Source: Fredinandcohnia quinoae (GTDB taxonomy: Bacteria > Bacillota > Bacilli > Bacillales > Bacillaceae_L). From it: a stretch of 64,000 bases of DNA. Shown in pieces: positions 28,994 through 38,610 of this stretch. Each line of letters begins with the position of its first letter. The stretch's first letter is position 1. The notes under the pieces were generated by a model. The model saw only the letters and a list, made by a program, of their open reading frames with translations, made no database searches and was not told the origin of the DNA. Position numbers and translations under genes: made by a program. Location of the stretch: positions 248,001 through 312,000 of the forward strand of contig NZ_JAKTTI010000001.1 of the NCBI RefSeq assembly GCF_022427965.1, given 5' to 3'.

Positions 28994-29884
28994 TTAAGAC
29001 CATAGTTTGTATAAGGCTTGGGTGCCACTATCTCCTTCACCTTTTTCCGCTAATTCATCATACAACTTTTTTGCTAGCTCAAGTCCAGGAACTTCCATTC
29101 CCATTAATTTTGCTTCTTCCAAGGCAATTCCCATATCTTTAATAAAATGCTTAATGAAAAAACCTGGTTCAAAGTTATCAGCAATCATTCTTGGTGCAAG
29201 ATTACTTAACGACCAGCTACCTGCCGCACCCGTTGATATACTCCTTAGTACCTGTTCAGGGTCTAGTCCCGACTTTTTAGCATAGGCGATTGCTTCACAC
29301 ACACCAATCATGTTTGAAGCAATCGCGATTTGATTACACATCTTTGTATGCTGACCTGAACCTGCAGGGCCTTGATATACGATATTTTGGCCTATGATTT
29401 CAAGAATTGGCCTACACGCTTCAAAGACCACTTCATCACCACCAACCATAATCGCAAGCCTAGCCTCTTTAGCACCGATATCACCACCAGAAACAGGTGC
29501 ATCAAGTGTATACATTTCGTTTTTCTTTGCAGTATTATGTATGTTAACCGCAAGAGTTGGTGTTGAAGTTGTCATATCGATAAAGTATGTACCTTTTTGT
29601 GCATATGCCAAAAGGCCATTTTCACCTAAATAGATTTCTTCTACATCATTTGGGTAGCCGACCATCGTAATGATAACATTAGCTTCGTTGGCTAACTCTC
29701 TAACGGAATCCTTCCAGACAGCTCCCTTTTCAATTAGTTCATTTGCCTTTTCCTTAGTACGGGTATATACATGAACCTTGTAACCATTACCAAGTAAATG
29801 ACCTGCCATACTTTTCCCCATAACACCAGTACCAATAAAACCGATAACTGTCTTTTCAATAGAAAATGTTCCCACTTCTGCCAT
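28994..29884 (-). CDS. ykwC: 3-Hydroxyisobutyrate dehydrogenase-family oxidoreductase YkwC
   Basis: 296 residues. The NAD(P)-binding Rossmann motif is GFIGTGVMGKSMAGHLL; the substrate motif is DAPVSGGDIGA; GPAGSGQHTKMCNQI carries the catalytic Lys. It closely matches B. subtilis YkwC, whose substrate is not established (beta-hydroxyacid dehydrogenases). It has about eight extra N-terminal residues. I took the ATG at 29884, seven bases after AGGAG, over one six bases upstream. ykwC lies near kinA in B. subtilis too. Confidence 0.88.
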   Translation of the reverse strand: MAEVGTFSIEKTVIGFIGTGVMGKSMAGHLLGNGYKVHVYTRTKEKANELIEKGAVWKDSVRELANEANVIITMVGYPNDVEEIYLGENGLLAYAQKGTYFIDMTTSTPTLAVNIHNTAKKNEMYTLDAPVSGGDIGAKEARLAIMVGGDEVVFEACRPILEIIGQNIVYQGPAGSGQHTKMCNQIAIASNMIGVCEAIAYAKKSGLDPEQVLRSISTGAAGSWSLSNLAPRMIADNFEPGFFIKHFIKDMGIALEEAKLMGMEVPGLELAKKLYDELAEKGEGDSGTQALYKLWS

Positions 29885-29938
29885 GTTCATTCTCCTAATT
29901 TTTTAACTAAATAATAACACAAAATCGGTAGATTATGA

Positions 29939-31594
29939 TCAATTTAATTCGTTAGCTATTGCTCGACCAGCTACTCGACCTGTGAAAAGACATCCCCCTA
30001 CAAATGTTCCTTCAAGTGCACGATATCCGTGAATTCCTCCACCACCAAATCCAGAAACTTCACCTGCTGCATAAAGCCCTGGCACTGGTTCTCCAAAAGA
30101 GTTAAGTACTCTCCCTGATAAATCAGTTTGTAAGCCACCTAATGTTTTGCGGCTGAGGATATTCAATCTAACTGCAATCAGTGGTCCGTTTTTAGGATCA
30201 AGAAATTTATGCGGTTTCGCAACACGAATTAATTTGTCACCAATATAGTGACGTGCACCACGCAGTGCGGTAATTTGTAGATCCTTCGTAAATTTATTAT
30301 CGATTTCACGATCCCGAGCTTTTATTAATTTTTCAATTTCCGCAATCTTTATAAGATTTTCACCTGTAAGTTTATTCATGCCTGAAACAAGCTCAGCTAA
30401 ATTATCAGCTATTATGAAATCCTCACCCTTATCCATAAATGCTTGAACAGGCCCCGGTGCACCTGGCAAAACCCTACTAAGCACTTTTTTAATACTTTTA
30501 CCAGTCAAATCAGGATTTTGTTCAGAACCGGATAGTGCGAATTCTCGTTCAATAATTTTTTGAGTTAAAATAAACCATGAATAATCGTACCCCGTTTTTT
30601 GGATCGCTTCAAGAGTTCCTAATGTATCAAATCCTGGGAAATTTGGAGCTGAAAAACGCTGCCCCCGTGCATCTACCCAAAGCGATGATGGTCCAGGTAA
30701 AATTCGAATCCCATGTTTATCCCATACCGGATTCCAATTCTTAATACCTTCCGTATAATGCCACATTCTATCTCTATTAACAATACGTCCACCAACCTCT
30801 TCTGTAATGGCAAGCATACGTCCATCAACATGTGCTGGTACACCAGTTATCATCCTCCTTGGTGGAGAACCAAGTCTGCTCGGCCAATTTTTGCGTATTA
30901 AATCATGATTACCACCAATTCCACCACTGGTTACCACAACCACCTGTGCTCGATATTCAAACTGACCTATTACTACTCTTGAGCTTTCCTCCCCTCGTGC
31001 AACGTCACTTGGCTCAAGTATCGAACCGCCTACACCGAGTACTGTACCGTTACTATTAATGAACTTATCAACCCGGTGTCGAGGCTTATACACTACTATG
31101 CCATTTTTCATATGCGCCCTAACCCGTCGTTCAAAAGGTGCAACAATACCTGGTCCTGTTCCCCACACAATATGAAAACGAGGTACAGAGTTTCCGTGGC
31201 CCTCGGCAAGATAACCACCGCGTTCAGCCCACCCTACAACCGGGAAAAAGCGTACCCCCATTTCATGGAGCCATTCTCGTTTTTCACCAGAAGCAAAATC
31301 GACATACGCCTCAGCCCATTTTCTTCCCCAATAATCCTCATCATCTTCCCGATCAAAACCAGCTGTTCCCATCCAATCTTGCCATGCTAGTTCTTTAGAA
31401 TCTTTAATTCCTAATCTACGCTGTTCTGGTGAATTGACTAAAAATAAACCACCAAATGACCACCAAGCTTGCCCACCGAATGAACTTTCTGGCTCCTGGT
31501 CTAATAGCAATACCTTTTTCCCAGCATCAGCAATCTCAGCCGTTGCGACTAAACCCGCTAGGCCAGCCCCTATTACCACGCAATCAAATTCCAT
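29939..31594 (-). CDS. FAD-binding dehydrogenase (fumarate reductase/KSTD-like)
   Basis: 551 residues. The N-terminal FAD motif is VVIGAGLAGLVATAEIADAG followed by the acidic LLLDQEP; AWWSFGGLF and GEVSGFGGGGIHGYRALEG near the C-terminus form the second FAD-contact region. The family is related to fumarate reductase flavoproteins and 3-ketosteroid dehydrogenases and is annotated as FAD-binding dehydrogenase; its substrate is unknown. Single gene, with GGGGGTG five bases before the ATG. No heme or electron-transfer partner lies beside it. Confidence 0.85.
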   Translation of the reverse strand: MEFDCVVIGAGLAGLVATAEIADAGKKVLLLDQEPESSFGGQAWWSFGGLFLVNSPEQRRLGIKDSKELAWQDWMGTAGFDREDDEDYWGRKWAEAYVDFASGEKREWLHEMGVRFFPVVGWAERGGYLAEGHGNSVPRFHIVWGTGPGIVAPFERRVRAHMKNGIVVYKPRHRVDKFINSNGTVLGVGGSILEPSDVARGEESSRVVIGQFEYRAQVVVVTSGGIGGNHDLIRKNWPSRLGSPPRRMITGVPAHVDGRMLAITEEVGGRIVNRDRMWHYTEGIKNWNPVWDKHGIRILPGPSSLWVDARGQRFSAPNFPGFDTLGTLEAIQKTGYDYSWFILTQKIIEREFALSGSEQNPDLTGKSIKKVLSRVLPGAPGPVQAFMDKGEDFIIADNLAELVSGMNKLTGENLIKIAEIEKLIKARDREIDNKFTKDLQITALRGARHYIGDKLIRVAKPHKFLDPKNGPLIAVRLNILSRKTLGGLQTDLSGRVLNSFGEPVPGLYAAGEVSGFGGGGIHGYRALEGTFVGGCLFTGRVAGRAIANELN

Positions 31595-31766
31595 GAAGAC
31601 ACCCCCAATTGTGTTATCGAACTCACTTACTTGTTTTTAATTCAGTATATATTTTCAAATATGGGTTGGTCAACAAATACACTGAATATTAACATTATTC
31701 AATTTATACTCTGGTAAGAAATCAGGAAAAAATGGGGTTTTGTACCTGTCGAAATTAGTTACCAAA

Positions 31767-31775
31767 CATAAAATA
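31767..31775 (+). promoter_or_regulatory. Possible sigma-K -10 element before the YjcZ peptide
   Basis: CATAAAATA fits CATANNNTA, the -10 pattern of the mother-cell sigma-K. The expected AC at -35 is not at ideal spacing, so this remains a suggestion. Confidence 0.3.
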
Positions 31776-31803
31776 GTAGCAAACAGACATGGAGGTGGTC
31801 TAG

Positions 31804-31905
31804 ATGAGCGGAGCTTCAGGCGCTGGTTACGGTGCAGGATTTGCTTTGATCGTTGTGTTATTTATTCTGTTGATCATTGTAGGTGCTGCTTACGTAGGAT
31901 ACTAA
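31804..31905 (+). CDS. YjcZ family sporulation peptide (33 residues)
   Basis: Encodes a Gly/Ala/Ser-rich head (MSGASGAGYGAG) followed by the hydrophobic core [20 protein letters not shown]. This is the pattern of the YjcZ/YhgA-type small sporulation proteins that occur in several copies in Bacillus spores. GGAGGTGG precedes the ATG at nine bases. The membrane-like core suggests a transmembrane or spore membrane/coat position. Confidence 0.85.
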   Translation: MSGASGAGYGAGFALIVVLFILLIIVGAAYVGY

Positions 31906-31941
31906 GTTAAATACTAAAAATAATTGTTAGGAGTGGATTTC

Positions 31942-32076
31942 ATGAGTTGTTGCGGATATGGTGGACAGAATTATGGTGGTTATGGCTACGGCGGTGGCTA
32001 CGGACGTGGTTCAGGTTTTGCGTTGATTGTAGTCTTATTTATTCTACTAATCATCGTTGGTGCTGCTTGGTGCTAA
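31942..32076 (+). CDS. YjcZ family sporulation peptide (44 residues)
   Basis: 44 residues: MSCCGYGG, a Gly/Tyr-rich tract, then [19 protein letters not shown]. The hydrophobic core is identical at the protein level to that of the peptide 37 bases upstream but encoded by different codons, so the duplication is old. TTAGGAGTGG precedes the ATG. A terminator follows, so the two form one small operon. Confidence 0.85.
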   Translation: MSCCGYGGQNYGGYGYGGGYGRGSGFALIVVLFILLIIVGAAWC

Positions 32077-32097
32077 ATTAAAATAAAAATTACTAAG

Positions 32098-32133
32098 GAA
32101 ACCAGCAACAATTATACGTTGCTGGTTTTTCTT
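32098..32133. terminator. Terminator after the YjcZ pair
   Basis: AAACCAGCAAC-AATTATAC-GTTGCTGGTTTTTC: an eleven-pair perfect stem with a T-run on +. Confidence 0.88.
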
Positions 32134-32150
32134 TTTAGTTACGATTCATT

Positions 32151-32372
32151 TTACTTATTACTTTTAAAAAAGGTGTTGAATTTTTCCATCTCACTATCTA
32201 CTTTTGGATTTATATGGTAAGGATTATTCGGTTGAATTCGAGTATCTGAGTTAGTATCAACAATCACACCCATTTTTTCTCCAGCCATTGCTGTATTATC
32301 ATTAATAATCCCTTCATATCTTCCATCTGGATGAGGATCACGTTCATCATAGTCTCTGTCATTACTTGGCAT
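32151..32372 (-). CDS. Small hydrophilic protein, unknown function
   Basis: 73 residues starting MPSNDRDYDERDPHPDGRYEG, strongly acidic at the head and polar throughout (NSDTRIQPNNPYHINPKVDSE). I chose the ATG at 32372 because AAAGGAGG precedes it; the longer frame would add a 32-residue hydrophobic stretch that has no ribosome site. Convergent with the YjcZ pair. Not recognised. Confidence 0.6.
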   Translation of the reverse strand: MPSNDRDYDERDPHPDGRYEGIINDNTAMAGEKMGVIVDTNSDTRIQPNNPYHINPKVDSEMEKFNTFFKSNK

Positions 32373-32488
32373 CAATAAACCTCCTTTACTATTTAAAAGT
32401 ATGTACCTTAAAAAGAGAAGTATGCTGAATGTAAAATAAAGACAAGCTATGTAGTGAGAAATGACCATAATTTGTTAGGAGCGATTGG

Positions 32489-32695
32489 ATGGGAGCAATT
32501 GACCAGAACGGATATCGATTTGAACCAGAATACAGTGTTGTTAGTCAAAAAGGGGCAATTCACGTTTATCAAAAAGGAGATTTTGTAAAGGAAATCCCCT
32601 TTACATTTACTGGTGAACAACCCCATCCAGATCAAATAGAAAATTTAGTTAATAATTTCTTTGAAGAAGTCAACAAAAATGAGTCAGGCTACTAG
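32489..32695 (+). CDS. YbxH-like small protein (DUF5370 type)
   Basis: 68 residues starting MGAIDQNGYRFEPEYSVVSQKGAIHVYQKGDF. It resembles, from memory, the YbxH-type proteins of Bacillus, which have no known function. TTAGGAGCG precedes the ATG. It is convergent with ptsI and shares its terminator. Confidence 0.65.
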   Translation: MGAIDQNGYRFEPEYSVVSQKGAIHVYQKGDFVKEIPFTFTGEQPHPDQIENLVNNFFEEVNKNESGY

Positions 32696-32713
32696 AGCCA
32701 GACTCATTTTTTT
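32679..32713. terminator. Bidirectional terminator with ptsI
   Basis: AAATGAGTC-A-GGCT-ACTAG-AGCC-A-GACTCATTTTTTT: a stem interrupted by an A-A mismatch, with the stop codon of the + gene in its loop. Confidence 0.85.
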
Positions 32714-34430
32714 AATTCATAAGATTTGCTTTCACAAATTCAACAACTTCCTCAGTTGTACTCATTGCAAGAATCTTTTCTTTGAAGCTTGCTGCTTCCT
32801 TTTTTGAAAGTCGTTTGATTTGTGAACGTGCAGGTAAGATCGAGGTTGCACTCATACTAAATTCATCTAGCCCTAGACCTAATAGGATTGGAACCGCAAT
32901 AGGATCTCCTGCCATTTCCCCACACATACCAGCCCATTTACCTTCCTTATGTGCAGCATCGATTACTAATGTAATTAGTCTTAAAATTGAAGGATTATAT
33001 GGTTGATATAGGTATGAAACACGCTCATTCATTCGATCAGCTGCCATCGTATACTGGATTAGATCATTTGTACCAATACTAAAGAAATCAACTTCTTTTG
33101 CAAATTGGTCAGCTAAAACAGCTGTGGATGGAATTTCAACCATAATTCCAATTTCAATTGTATCTGAAACAGATACTCCACTTGATACTAATTTTTCTTT
33201 TTCTTCTAGTAGGATTGCTTTAGCTTCTCTAAATTCAGCAAGAGTCGCAATCATAGGAAACATGATTTTCAAATTTCCATATGTACTTGCACGTAATAAT
33301 GCACGTAACTGTGTTCGGAAAATATCTTGCTCCTCGAGACAAAGACGAATGGCGCGAAAACCTAAAAATGGATTCATCTCTTTTGGAAGATTCAAGTATG
33401 GGAGCTCTTTATCCCCACCAATATCAAGAGTTCGTACAACGACAGGCTTATCTTCCATTGATTCAAGAACTGTTTTATACGCTTCAAACTGTTCTTCTTC
33501 TGTTGGTAATTGGTCGCGACCCATATATAGGAATTCTGTACGATATAGGCCAACACCTTCTCCTCCGTTAGCAATTACACCTTTAACATCATCAGGTGTT
33601 CCAATATTTGCTACGAGTTCAACATGTTGTCCATCACTTGTAAAAGTTTTTTCGTTTTTAAGCTTTGCCCACTCTTCTTTTTGGGCCTCATATTTTTGTT
33701 TTTTCTCTTTATAATGTGCTAAAACCTCTGCTGAAGGATCGACAATTACTTCTCCGTCTAATCCGTCAACAATAACAGTTACATTGTTTTTAATCTCAGC
33801 AGTTACTGACTTTGTCCCAACAACCGCAGGAATTTCCATTGATCTAGACATAATTGCTGAATGTGATGTACGACCACCAATATCAGTTGTAAATCCTTTT
33901 ACAAATTTACGGTTTAACTGTGCAGTATCAGAAGGTGTTAAATCCTCTGCAATTATAATAACTTCTTCTGATATCATGCTCGGATTCGAAATCGTAACAC
34001 CTAAAAGATGTGCTAGTACTCTTTTGGTTACATCACGAATATCTGCAGCTCGCTCTTTCATATATTCGTTGTCCATTGCTTCAAACATACTAATGAACAT
34101 AGAAGCTGTTTCATTTAATGCAAATTCTGCATTTTGATTATCATTTTCTATTTTTTCTTTTATTGGATTAAGAAGCTCCGGATCGCTCAACACAAGAAGA
34201 TGTGCAGCAAAAATTGCTGCTTTATCTTCTCCAAGCTCTTTGTTAGCACGATCTTTAATTATTTCCAGCTCCTGCATTGATTTATCAATTGCTGCATCAA
34301 AGCGAGCAATTTCAGATTTCACATCAGAAATTGCCTTTTTTTCAACTGTAAGGTCGGGATGTTCAAGACGAAAGCTTTTCGCGATTGCAATCCCTGCTGA
34401 TGCAGCAATACCTTTAATAACAGTAGACAT
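32712..34430 (-). CDS. ptsI: PTS enzyme I
   Basis: 572 residues. It takes phosphate from phosphoenolpyruvate and passes it to HPr. The active-site His lies in [13 protein letters not shown] (about residue 190). The PEP-binding barrel shows [39 protein letters not shown] and the catalytic Cys in [10 protein letters not shown]. The ATG overlaps the ptsH stop by one base (TAATG), so the genes are translationally coupled. Confidence 0.97.
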   Translation of the reverse strand: MSTVIKGIAASAGIAIAKSFRLEHPDLTVEKKAISDVKSEIARFDAAIDKSMQELEIIKDRANKELGEDKAAIFAAHLLVLSDPELLNPIKEKIENDNQNAEFALNETASMFISMFEAMDNEYMKERAADIRDVTKRVLAHLLGVTISNPSMISEEVIIIAEDLTPSDTAQLNRKFVKGFTTDIGGRTSHSAIMSRSMEIPAVVGTKSVTAEIKNNVTVIVDGLDGEVIVDPSAEVLAHYKEKKQKYEAQKEEWAKLKNEKTFTSDGQHVELVANIGTPDDVKGVIANGGEGVGLYRTEFLYMGRDQLPTEEEQFEAYKTVLESMEDKPVVVRTLDIGGDKELPYLNLPKEMNPFLGFRAIRLCLEEQDIFRTQLRALLRASTYGNLKIMFPMIATLAEFREAKAILLEEKEKLVSSGVSVSDTIEIGIMVEIPSTAVLADQFAKEVDFFSIGTNDLIQYTMAADRMNERVSYLYQPYNPSILRLITLVIDAAHKEGKWAGMCGEMAGDPIAVPILLGLGLDEFSMSATSILPARSQIKRLSKKEAASFKEKILAMSTTEEVVEFVKANLMN

Positions 34431-34696
34431 TATGCACCAAGACCTTCTTTTGAAATTGTTTCTGTAAGAGCAGAAAGAGCAGCATCTGCATCGGAACCTT
34501 CAGCTATGATTTTGATTTCTGAACCTTGTCCAATTCCAAGAGACATAACACCCATAATTGATTTTAAGTTTACTGATTTTCCATTATACTCTAGATTTAC
34601 ATCAGAATTAAACTTACCTGCAGTTTGTACTAAAACAGTTGCGGGACGTGCATGTATTCCAGATTCACTAGTAATTTTAAATGTTTTCTCAGCCAT
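34430..34696 (-). CDS. ptsH: PTS phosphocarrier HPr
   Basis: 88 residues. His15 (SGIHARPAT) is the phosphate-transfer site, and Ser46 ([11 protein letters not shown]) is the site phosphorylated by HPr kinase for CcpA-mediated catabolite repression. Both are intact, so HPr can serve sugar transport and regulation. It sits between the EIIA gene and ptsI. Confidence 0.97.
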   Translation of the reverse strand: MAEKTFKITSESGIHARPATVLVQTAGKFNSDVNLEYNGKSVNLKSIMGVMSLGIGQGSEIKIIAEGSDADAALSALTETISKEGLGA

Positions 34697-34711
34697 TTTT
34701 CATTTCCCCTT

Positions 34712-35305
34712 TTATTTTGTAATGGTAATAATTCCTTCTTCTTTTAAAGCTACTGTGCCTTGTTTTATTAGTTGAATTTGTTCGCCGTCTTTTAAATTTG
34801 TAAAAACAATCGGAGTCATTAAAGATGGTACCTTATTTTCCAAGAATTCTAGATCCACTTTTAATAAAGGCTGTCCCTTTGATACCTTATCTCCCTGGGA
34901 GACAAGAGTTTCAAAGCCTTCTCCTTTGAGGTTAACTGTATCTATACCAAAGTGTATCAAAATTTCACGACCATTAACAGTTTCAAGACCTATCGCATGT
35001 TTTGTTGGGAATAAATTTACAATAGTCCCTTCAGCAGGAGAGACAACCAGCCCTTCTTCCGGTAAAATTGCAAATCCATCACCCATCATTTTTTCAGAAA
35101 ATACTTGATCAGGTACATCTGTTATTGGATGAATTTCACCCTTGATAGGAGAAATAAATACTTCATTTCCAATTGATTCAGTCATAACTTTTTCAACATG
35201 ATCTTTCGCTTCTGCATTTGCAGATGTTCTTGTAGTAGGGACTGGAGTTTTCCCGTCCATTTTTTCCTTAGCCTTACGCAGTGATCCAAAAACATTTTTA
35301 AACAA
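34712..35305 (-). CDS. Stand-alone glucose-type PTS EIIA
   Basis: 197 residues: a short head [15 protein letters not shown], a polar linker and one EIIA-Glc domain (about 50-197). The motifs [36 protein letters not shown] and the phospho-His site [17 protein letters not shown] are intact. The TTG at 35305 is the start: AAAGGGGG lies upstream, and longer frames run into the terminator hairpin. In B. subtilis this position, between glcT and ptsH, holds ptsG (EIICBA). Here IIC and IIB are missing, yet the head resembles the ptsG N-terminus. It may be a deletion derivative of ptsG or an independent crr-like gene. Confidence 0.88.
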   Translation of the reverse strand: MFKNVFGSLRKAKEKMDGKTPVPTTRTSANAEAKDHVEKVMTESIGNEVFISPIKGEIHPITDVPDQVFSEKMMGDGFAILPEEGLVVSPAEGTIVNLFPTKHAIGLETVNGREILIHFGIDTVNLKGEGFETLVSQGDKVSKGQPLLKVDLEFLENKVPSLMTPIVFTNLKDGEQIQLIKQGTVALKEEGIITITK

Positions 35306-35371
35306 TATGTAGGGACCCCCTTTCTCTTTTAGTTTGTGATGAACATACACATGTAAAACGATTACACTTTC

Positions 35372-35485
35372 AAAAATAAAAGGCATGAGCAAGGATGACT
35401 GCTTATGTATAGGGATAGATTACCCCTTATAACATAATTTCAATCATAACTTTACTCATGCCTGATCGTATCAGTAACACGTATA
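35372..35485 (-). promoter_or_regulatory. GlcT-type RAT antiterminator and overlapping terminator
   Basis: On the - strand the leader reads GTGTTACTGATACGATCAGG (35481 downward), including the hairpin CTGAT-ACG-ATCAG, which resembles the GlcT target of ptsG leaders. It overlaps GGCATGAG (35454-35461), which pairs with CTCATGCC (35382-35389) followed by TTTTATTTTTG, a terminator. GlcT binding to the RAT should block that terminator and allow transcription of EIIA, ptsH and ptsI. Confidence 0.7.
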
Positions 35486-35495
35486 ATGGACTACA

Positions 35496-36341
35496 TTATT
35501 CATTTTTATTTGTAAGTCTTTGAAGATGCATGGTAAGATAGACTGCCTCAGCATCATAGACTTGCAATTTTAATGCCTGTTGCATCACTTTAATAACTTT
35601 CCACGAAAGATTATAGCATATTGGATATTCACTCTTCAATACTTTTGCTACGTTTTTTGGTTCCTCTACCTTATCACCTGACTTAACTCTAGCAATTGTA
35701 TAATAAAGATGACGAATAAGTTGTAAATAATCGATACTATCTCTATTAATTTTGATCTTCAACTGACCCTCAATAATAGTAATTAAATTGGCTATTAAGT
35801 GAGAATGCTGATTCACTTCTGATATTGTTTTATTCCCGATGGCACTATGGATATGTAATGCAATAAATCCTACCTCTCCTTTCGGAAAAGTAATTCCCAT
35901 TTTTTCATTTAAAATGGCTACTACTTCCTGGGCAACATTATATTCCATCGGGTAAAGAGATTTTGTTTCGATTAAAAAGGGATTTGCTAAGCTTAACCCT
36001 TGATTCATTCGTTTGATTGCAAATGATATATGATCAGTTAATGCAACATGAATATGTTCATTTATTGGAGATTCTACACGCTTCCTTATATGCAGTATAA
36101 TATCATTCATTACTTCTATAAAACCCTCATCTACTTGTGAAACAAGCTTCTTGTACTGCTCCTGTTCTTTTTCATTTTCTAGAACAAACATCTTCTCAGC
36201 TTTAAGTTGAGAAATATCATCACCTTGTTTCTTACCGAATCCAATTCCTTTTCCAATTAGAACAACTTCATTATAAGAAGAATGTGTAGCAATCAGGACA
36301 TTATTATTTAATACTTTTTTTACTTTAAATGACTCTATCAA
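35496..36341 (-). CDS. glcT: BglG-family transcription antiterminator GlcT
   Basis: 281 residues: an N-terminal RNA-binding CAT domain (SFKVKKVLNNNVLIATHS, GKGIGFGKK) and two PTS regulation domains (about 70-170 and 180-281) with the expected histidines (NEHIHVALTDH, IALHIHSA, LIRHLYYT, TMHLQRLTN). PRD histidines are phosphorylated by HPr or EII proteins, which tunes antitermination. The start is probably the TTG at 36341, nine bases after AAGGAG; the TTG nine bases earlier is too close to that site. It lies just upstream of the RAT element. Confidence 0.92.
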   Translation of the reverse strand: MIESFKVKKVLNNNVLIATHSSYNEVVLIGKGIGFGKKQGDDISQLKAEKMFVLENEKEQEQYKKLVSQVDEGFIEVMNDIILHIRKRVESPINEHIHVALTDHISFAIKRMNQGLSLANPFLIETKSLYPMEYNVAQEVVAILNEKMGITFPKGEVGFIALHIHSAIGNKTISEVNQHSHLIANLITIIEGQLKIKINRDSIDYLQLIRHLYYTIARVKSGDKVEEPKNVAKVLKSEYPICYNLSWKVIKVMQQALKLQVYDAEAVYLTMHLQRLTNKNE

Positions 36342-36529
36342 GAATGCCAACTCCTTCTAATTGAATGATATACCCATTTAATCTTACAAACTTCCTCAAG
36401 GACAAGTCAATAGATATAATTTAAAACCAATTCAAATCATAACATATCATTACCTATCATTTGCAATTTTCATGTATAATGGCAGAATATAATTGAAAGA
36501 ACCTACACATAAAAATGGAGGATGAAATA

Positions 36530-37327
36530 TTGATTAAACTTATCGTAAGCGATTTAGATGGCACTCTTTTACAAGAAGATAATACTGTTAAGCAAGATGA
36601 TCGTGAATCATTGAAAGAGGCTCTACAGGATGGATTTCAAATTAGTATTGCAACTGGGAGAATGGATATTGAAATTCAAGAAGTACTTAAGTCAATCGGT
36701 GAAAGATTCCATCGAATCAGTCAAAATGGGGCATTCACCTCAACTGTAGATAACCAAGCAATTTTTTCTAAAACCTTTGATCCTTCATTAGCAAGGAAGA
36801 TATACAATAAAGTTCGTCCTCTAAATGTCATAACTCTTCTCTGCAATTATGATACAAACTTCACTGAAGAGAATAATGAATATGTTGAAGGCATCCAAAA
36901 AAGAATGTTTCACCCGATTGTGATTGACCCAAAACTTACAGACAAATTTGAAAGCATTATGCCTTCGAAAATAACACTACTTGGATTTGAAAACGATATA
37001 ATCAAAATCTATGAGGAATTAGCAGCTGAACATGGAGAGGAAATTGATATTTATATTTCAGAGAAACAAGTTTTAGATATCATGCCAAAAAAGATCAGTA
37101 AAGGGAATGCACTATCGAAGTTACTAGATTATCTTGAAATTAAGGAAGAAGAAATTGCATGTATAGGTGACTCTTTCAATGATATTCCTATGTTTAAGCT
37201 TACTCCGTATAGCTACGTTATTTCCCATGCTCATGACTCAGTTAAAAAAGAAGCATCCTTTGTAGTAAATTCTGTTTCAGATGCAGTCGCACAAATACGA
37301 AGAGAAAATATGAAACTTGTGAAATAA
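36530..37327 (+). CDS. HAD-family (Cof-type) hydrolase
   Basis: 265 residues. HAD motif I is VSDLDGTLL, motif II ISIATGR, motif III the Lys in KISKGNALSKLL and motif IV GDSFNDIPMF; the cap between is of the Cof type. Likely a sugar-phosphate or cofactor phosphatase of unknown substrate. The TTG at 36530 is taken as start because GGAGG stands eight bases upstream, giving MIKLIVSDLDG. Divergent from glcT. Confidence 0.85.
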   Translation: MIKLIVSDLDGTLLQEDNTVKQDDRESLKEALQDGFQISIATGRMDIEIQEVLKSIGERFHRISQNGAFTSTVDNQAIFSKTFDPSLARKIYNKVRPLNVITLLCNYDTNFTEENNEYVEGIQKRMFHPIVIDPKLTDKFESIMPSKITLLGFENDIIKIYEELAAEHGEEIDIYISEKQVLDIMPKKISKGNALSKLLDYLEIKEEEIACIGDSFNDIPMFKLTPYSYVISHAHDSVKKEASFVVNSVSDAVAQIRRENMKLVK

Positions 37328-37346
37328 GAATAAATATGCTAGTACT

Positions 37347-37378
37347 AGAAAGAAGGATATCAATGTCCTTCTTTCTGT
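37347..37378. terminator. Bidirectional terminator HAD / DUF4129 gene
   Basis: AGAAAGAAGGA-TATCAATG-TCCTTCTTTCT, an eleven-pair perfect stem, then GTCTTTAC. Confidence 0.75.
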
Positions 37379-37380
37379 CT

Positions 37381-38610
37381 TTACTTCGTTTTTTTCAAGG
37401 TTCGAATTTTACTTTTTATTTGTTTCACAATTTCATCGCAAGCAGCATCCTCTTCAGCTGATAAAACTTCATCTCCATAACGAACTCTTTCATACAATTC
37501 AACTAAACGATAATCTAGAAATGTATTTCTTGTTAACCACTCATGAACATTTTCATAATGGAAACGCCCTAATCCTTTACTAGCAGCTAGAATTTCTAAT
37601 TCAAATACTAATTTTCTAACCTTGACCTGTGGGGTCTGTCTTTTAATCCTCTTTCGAATACTGGAATATTTCTCAATATTTTTGGTAGTTGTAGAAAATT
37701 GATATGTATCATCAGTAAGCTCTGGTTCTTTAACGAATCTCCTTTTAGCTATAATAATTGTAACAATCACAAGAATAAGGAGCGCAAGGATTGATAAAAT
37801 TGTCCAGATATTTATCCGACTTAACTCATCTAAGAAAGAGAATATAAAACCCTTCTCCTCTAATGCAGAATCCCAGTTAAGCGCACCCTCCCCCGAATCT
37901 CTTGGTCGACTTTTAGTGTCAAATTCCTCCACTGCATTAAATAACGGTTTTGAAATGATGGACATTCCTTTTCCAATCACTGACATTACAAACGATAATC
38001 CTTTTACAAATAAGAATGGAAAGACAATTGAAAAAATGATTGCTCCAGTTAGAAGGCCACCGAAAAGCCCTAGTAGCGAAGCAGATTGCTTCTTAAGTTC
38101 TTTTTCTTTATTTTCTAAATGACTTGTCATAATAGCAACCAAAGTATTTCCGAACATCAGTACTAGAAGTTGAGTTATTAATAAATACAAAATAATATCC
38201 TTATATACATAGCCCTGTACACTAGCTCCAAAGTATGATAGACCCCCAATTAATAAACTAAGGTTCAATATCATTGAATCAGTTAGCTTCGAGGTTTTTT
38301 TAAAATGGATAACGACACGGTAACAAACTATAGCTGCTATAAACAGACTAACCCCAAAACTTAACCCTAATTCACTGCTAATCAGGGCTAGAATTGGAAT
38401 CACCAATAGTACAAAAAAATAAGGCATATTAGATTTCATGATTGATAAAAGAAAAGAGATTAATAATGCTCCTCCACCAGTAATTATAATGAATGGAAGA
38501 ATCGGTGGTAAATTTTCTGTTTGAATATAGCCCAAACACAACACAATATAAAAGATGATAACTTCCATGACGTATTGATTAAAATGAAGAAAAGCTTTAC
38601 TAGATCGCAT
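37381..38610 (-). CDS. Membrane protein with C-terminal DUF4129 domain
   Basis: 409 residues: about six N-terminal membrane helices (10-180), two further segments (about 185-215 and 275-300) and a cytosolic tail with VHEWLTRNTFLDYRLVELYERVRYGDE, typical of the DUF4129 region that ends YebA-type proteins. The usual transglutaminase-like domain with its Cys-His-Asp triad is absent. It is the third gene of a moxR-DUF58 operon and overlaps the DUF58 gene by 11 bases; GGGAGG stands nine bases before the ATG. Function unknown. Confidence 0.75.
   Translation of the reverse strand: MRSSKAFLHFNQYVMEVIIFYIVLCLGYIQTENLPPILPFIIITGGGALLISFLLSIMKSNMPYFFVLLVIPILALISSELGLSFGVSLFIAAIVCYRVVIHFKKTSKLTDSMILNLSLLIGGLSYFGASVQGYVYKDIILYLLITQLLVLMFGNTLVAIMTSHLENKEKELKKQSASLLGLFGGLLTGAIIFSIVFPFLFVKGLSFVMSVIGKGMSIISKPLFNAVEEFDTKSRPRDSGEGALNWDSALEEKGFIFSFLDELSRINIWTILSILALLILVIVTIIIAKRRFVKEPELTDDTYQFSTTTKNIEKYSSIRKRIKRQTPQVKVRKLVFELEILAASKGLGRFHYENVHEWLTRNTFLDYRLVELYERVRYGDEVLSAEEDAACDEIVKQIKSKIRTLKKTK

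Noticed and set aside
33124-33714. 196-residue + frame inside ptsI
   Set aside because: Antisense of enzyme I; Ser/Ile/Asn-rich composition typical of shadow frames and no ribosome site.
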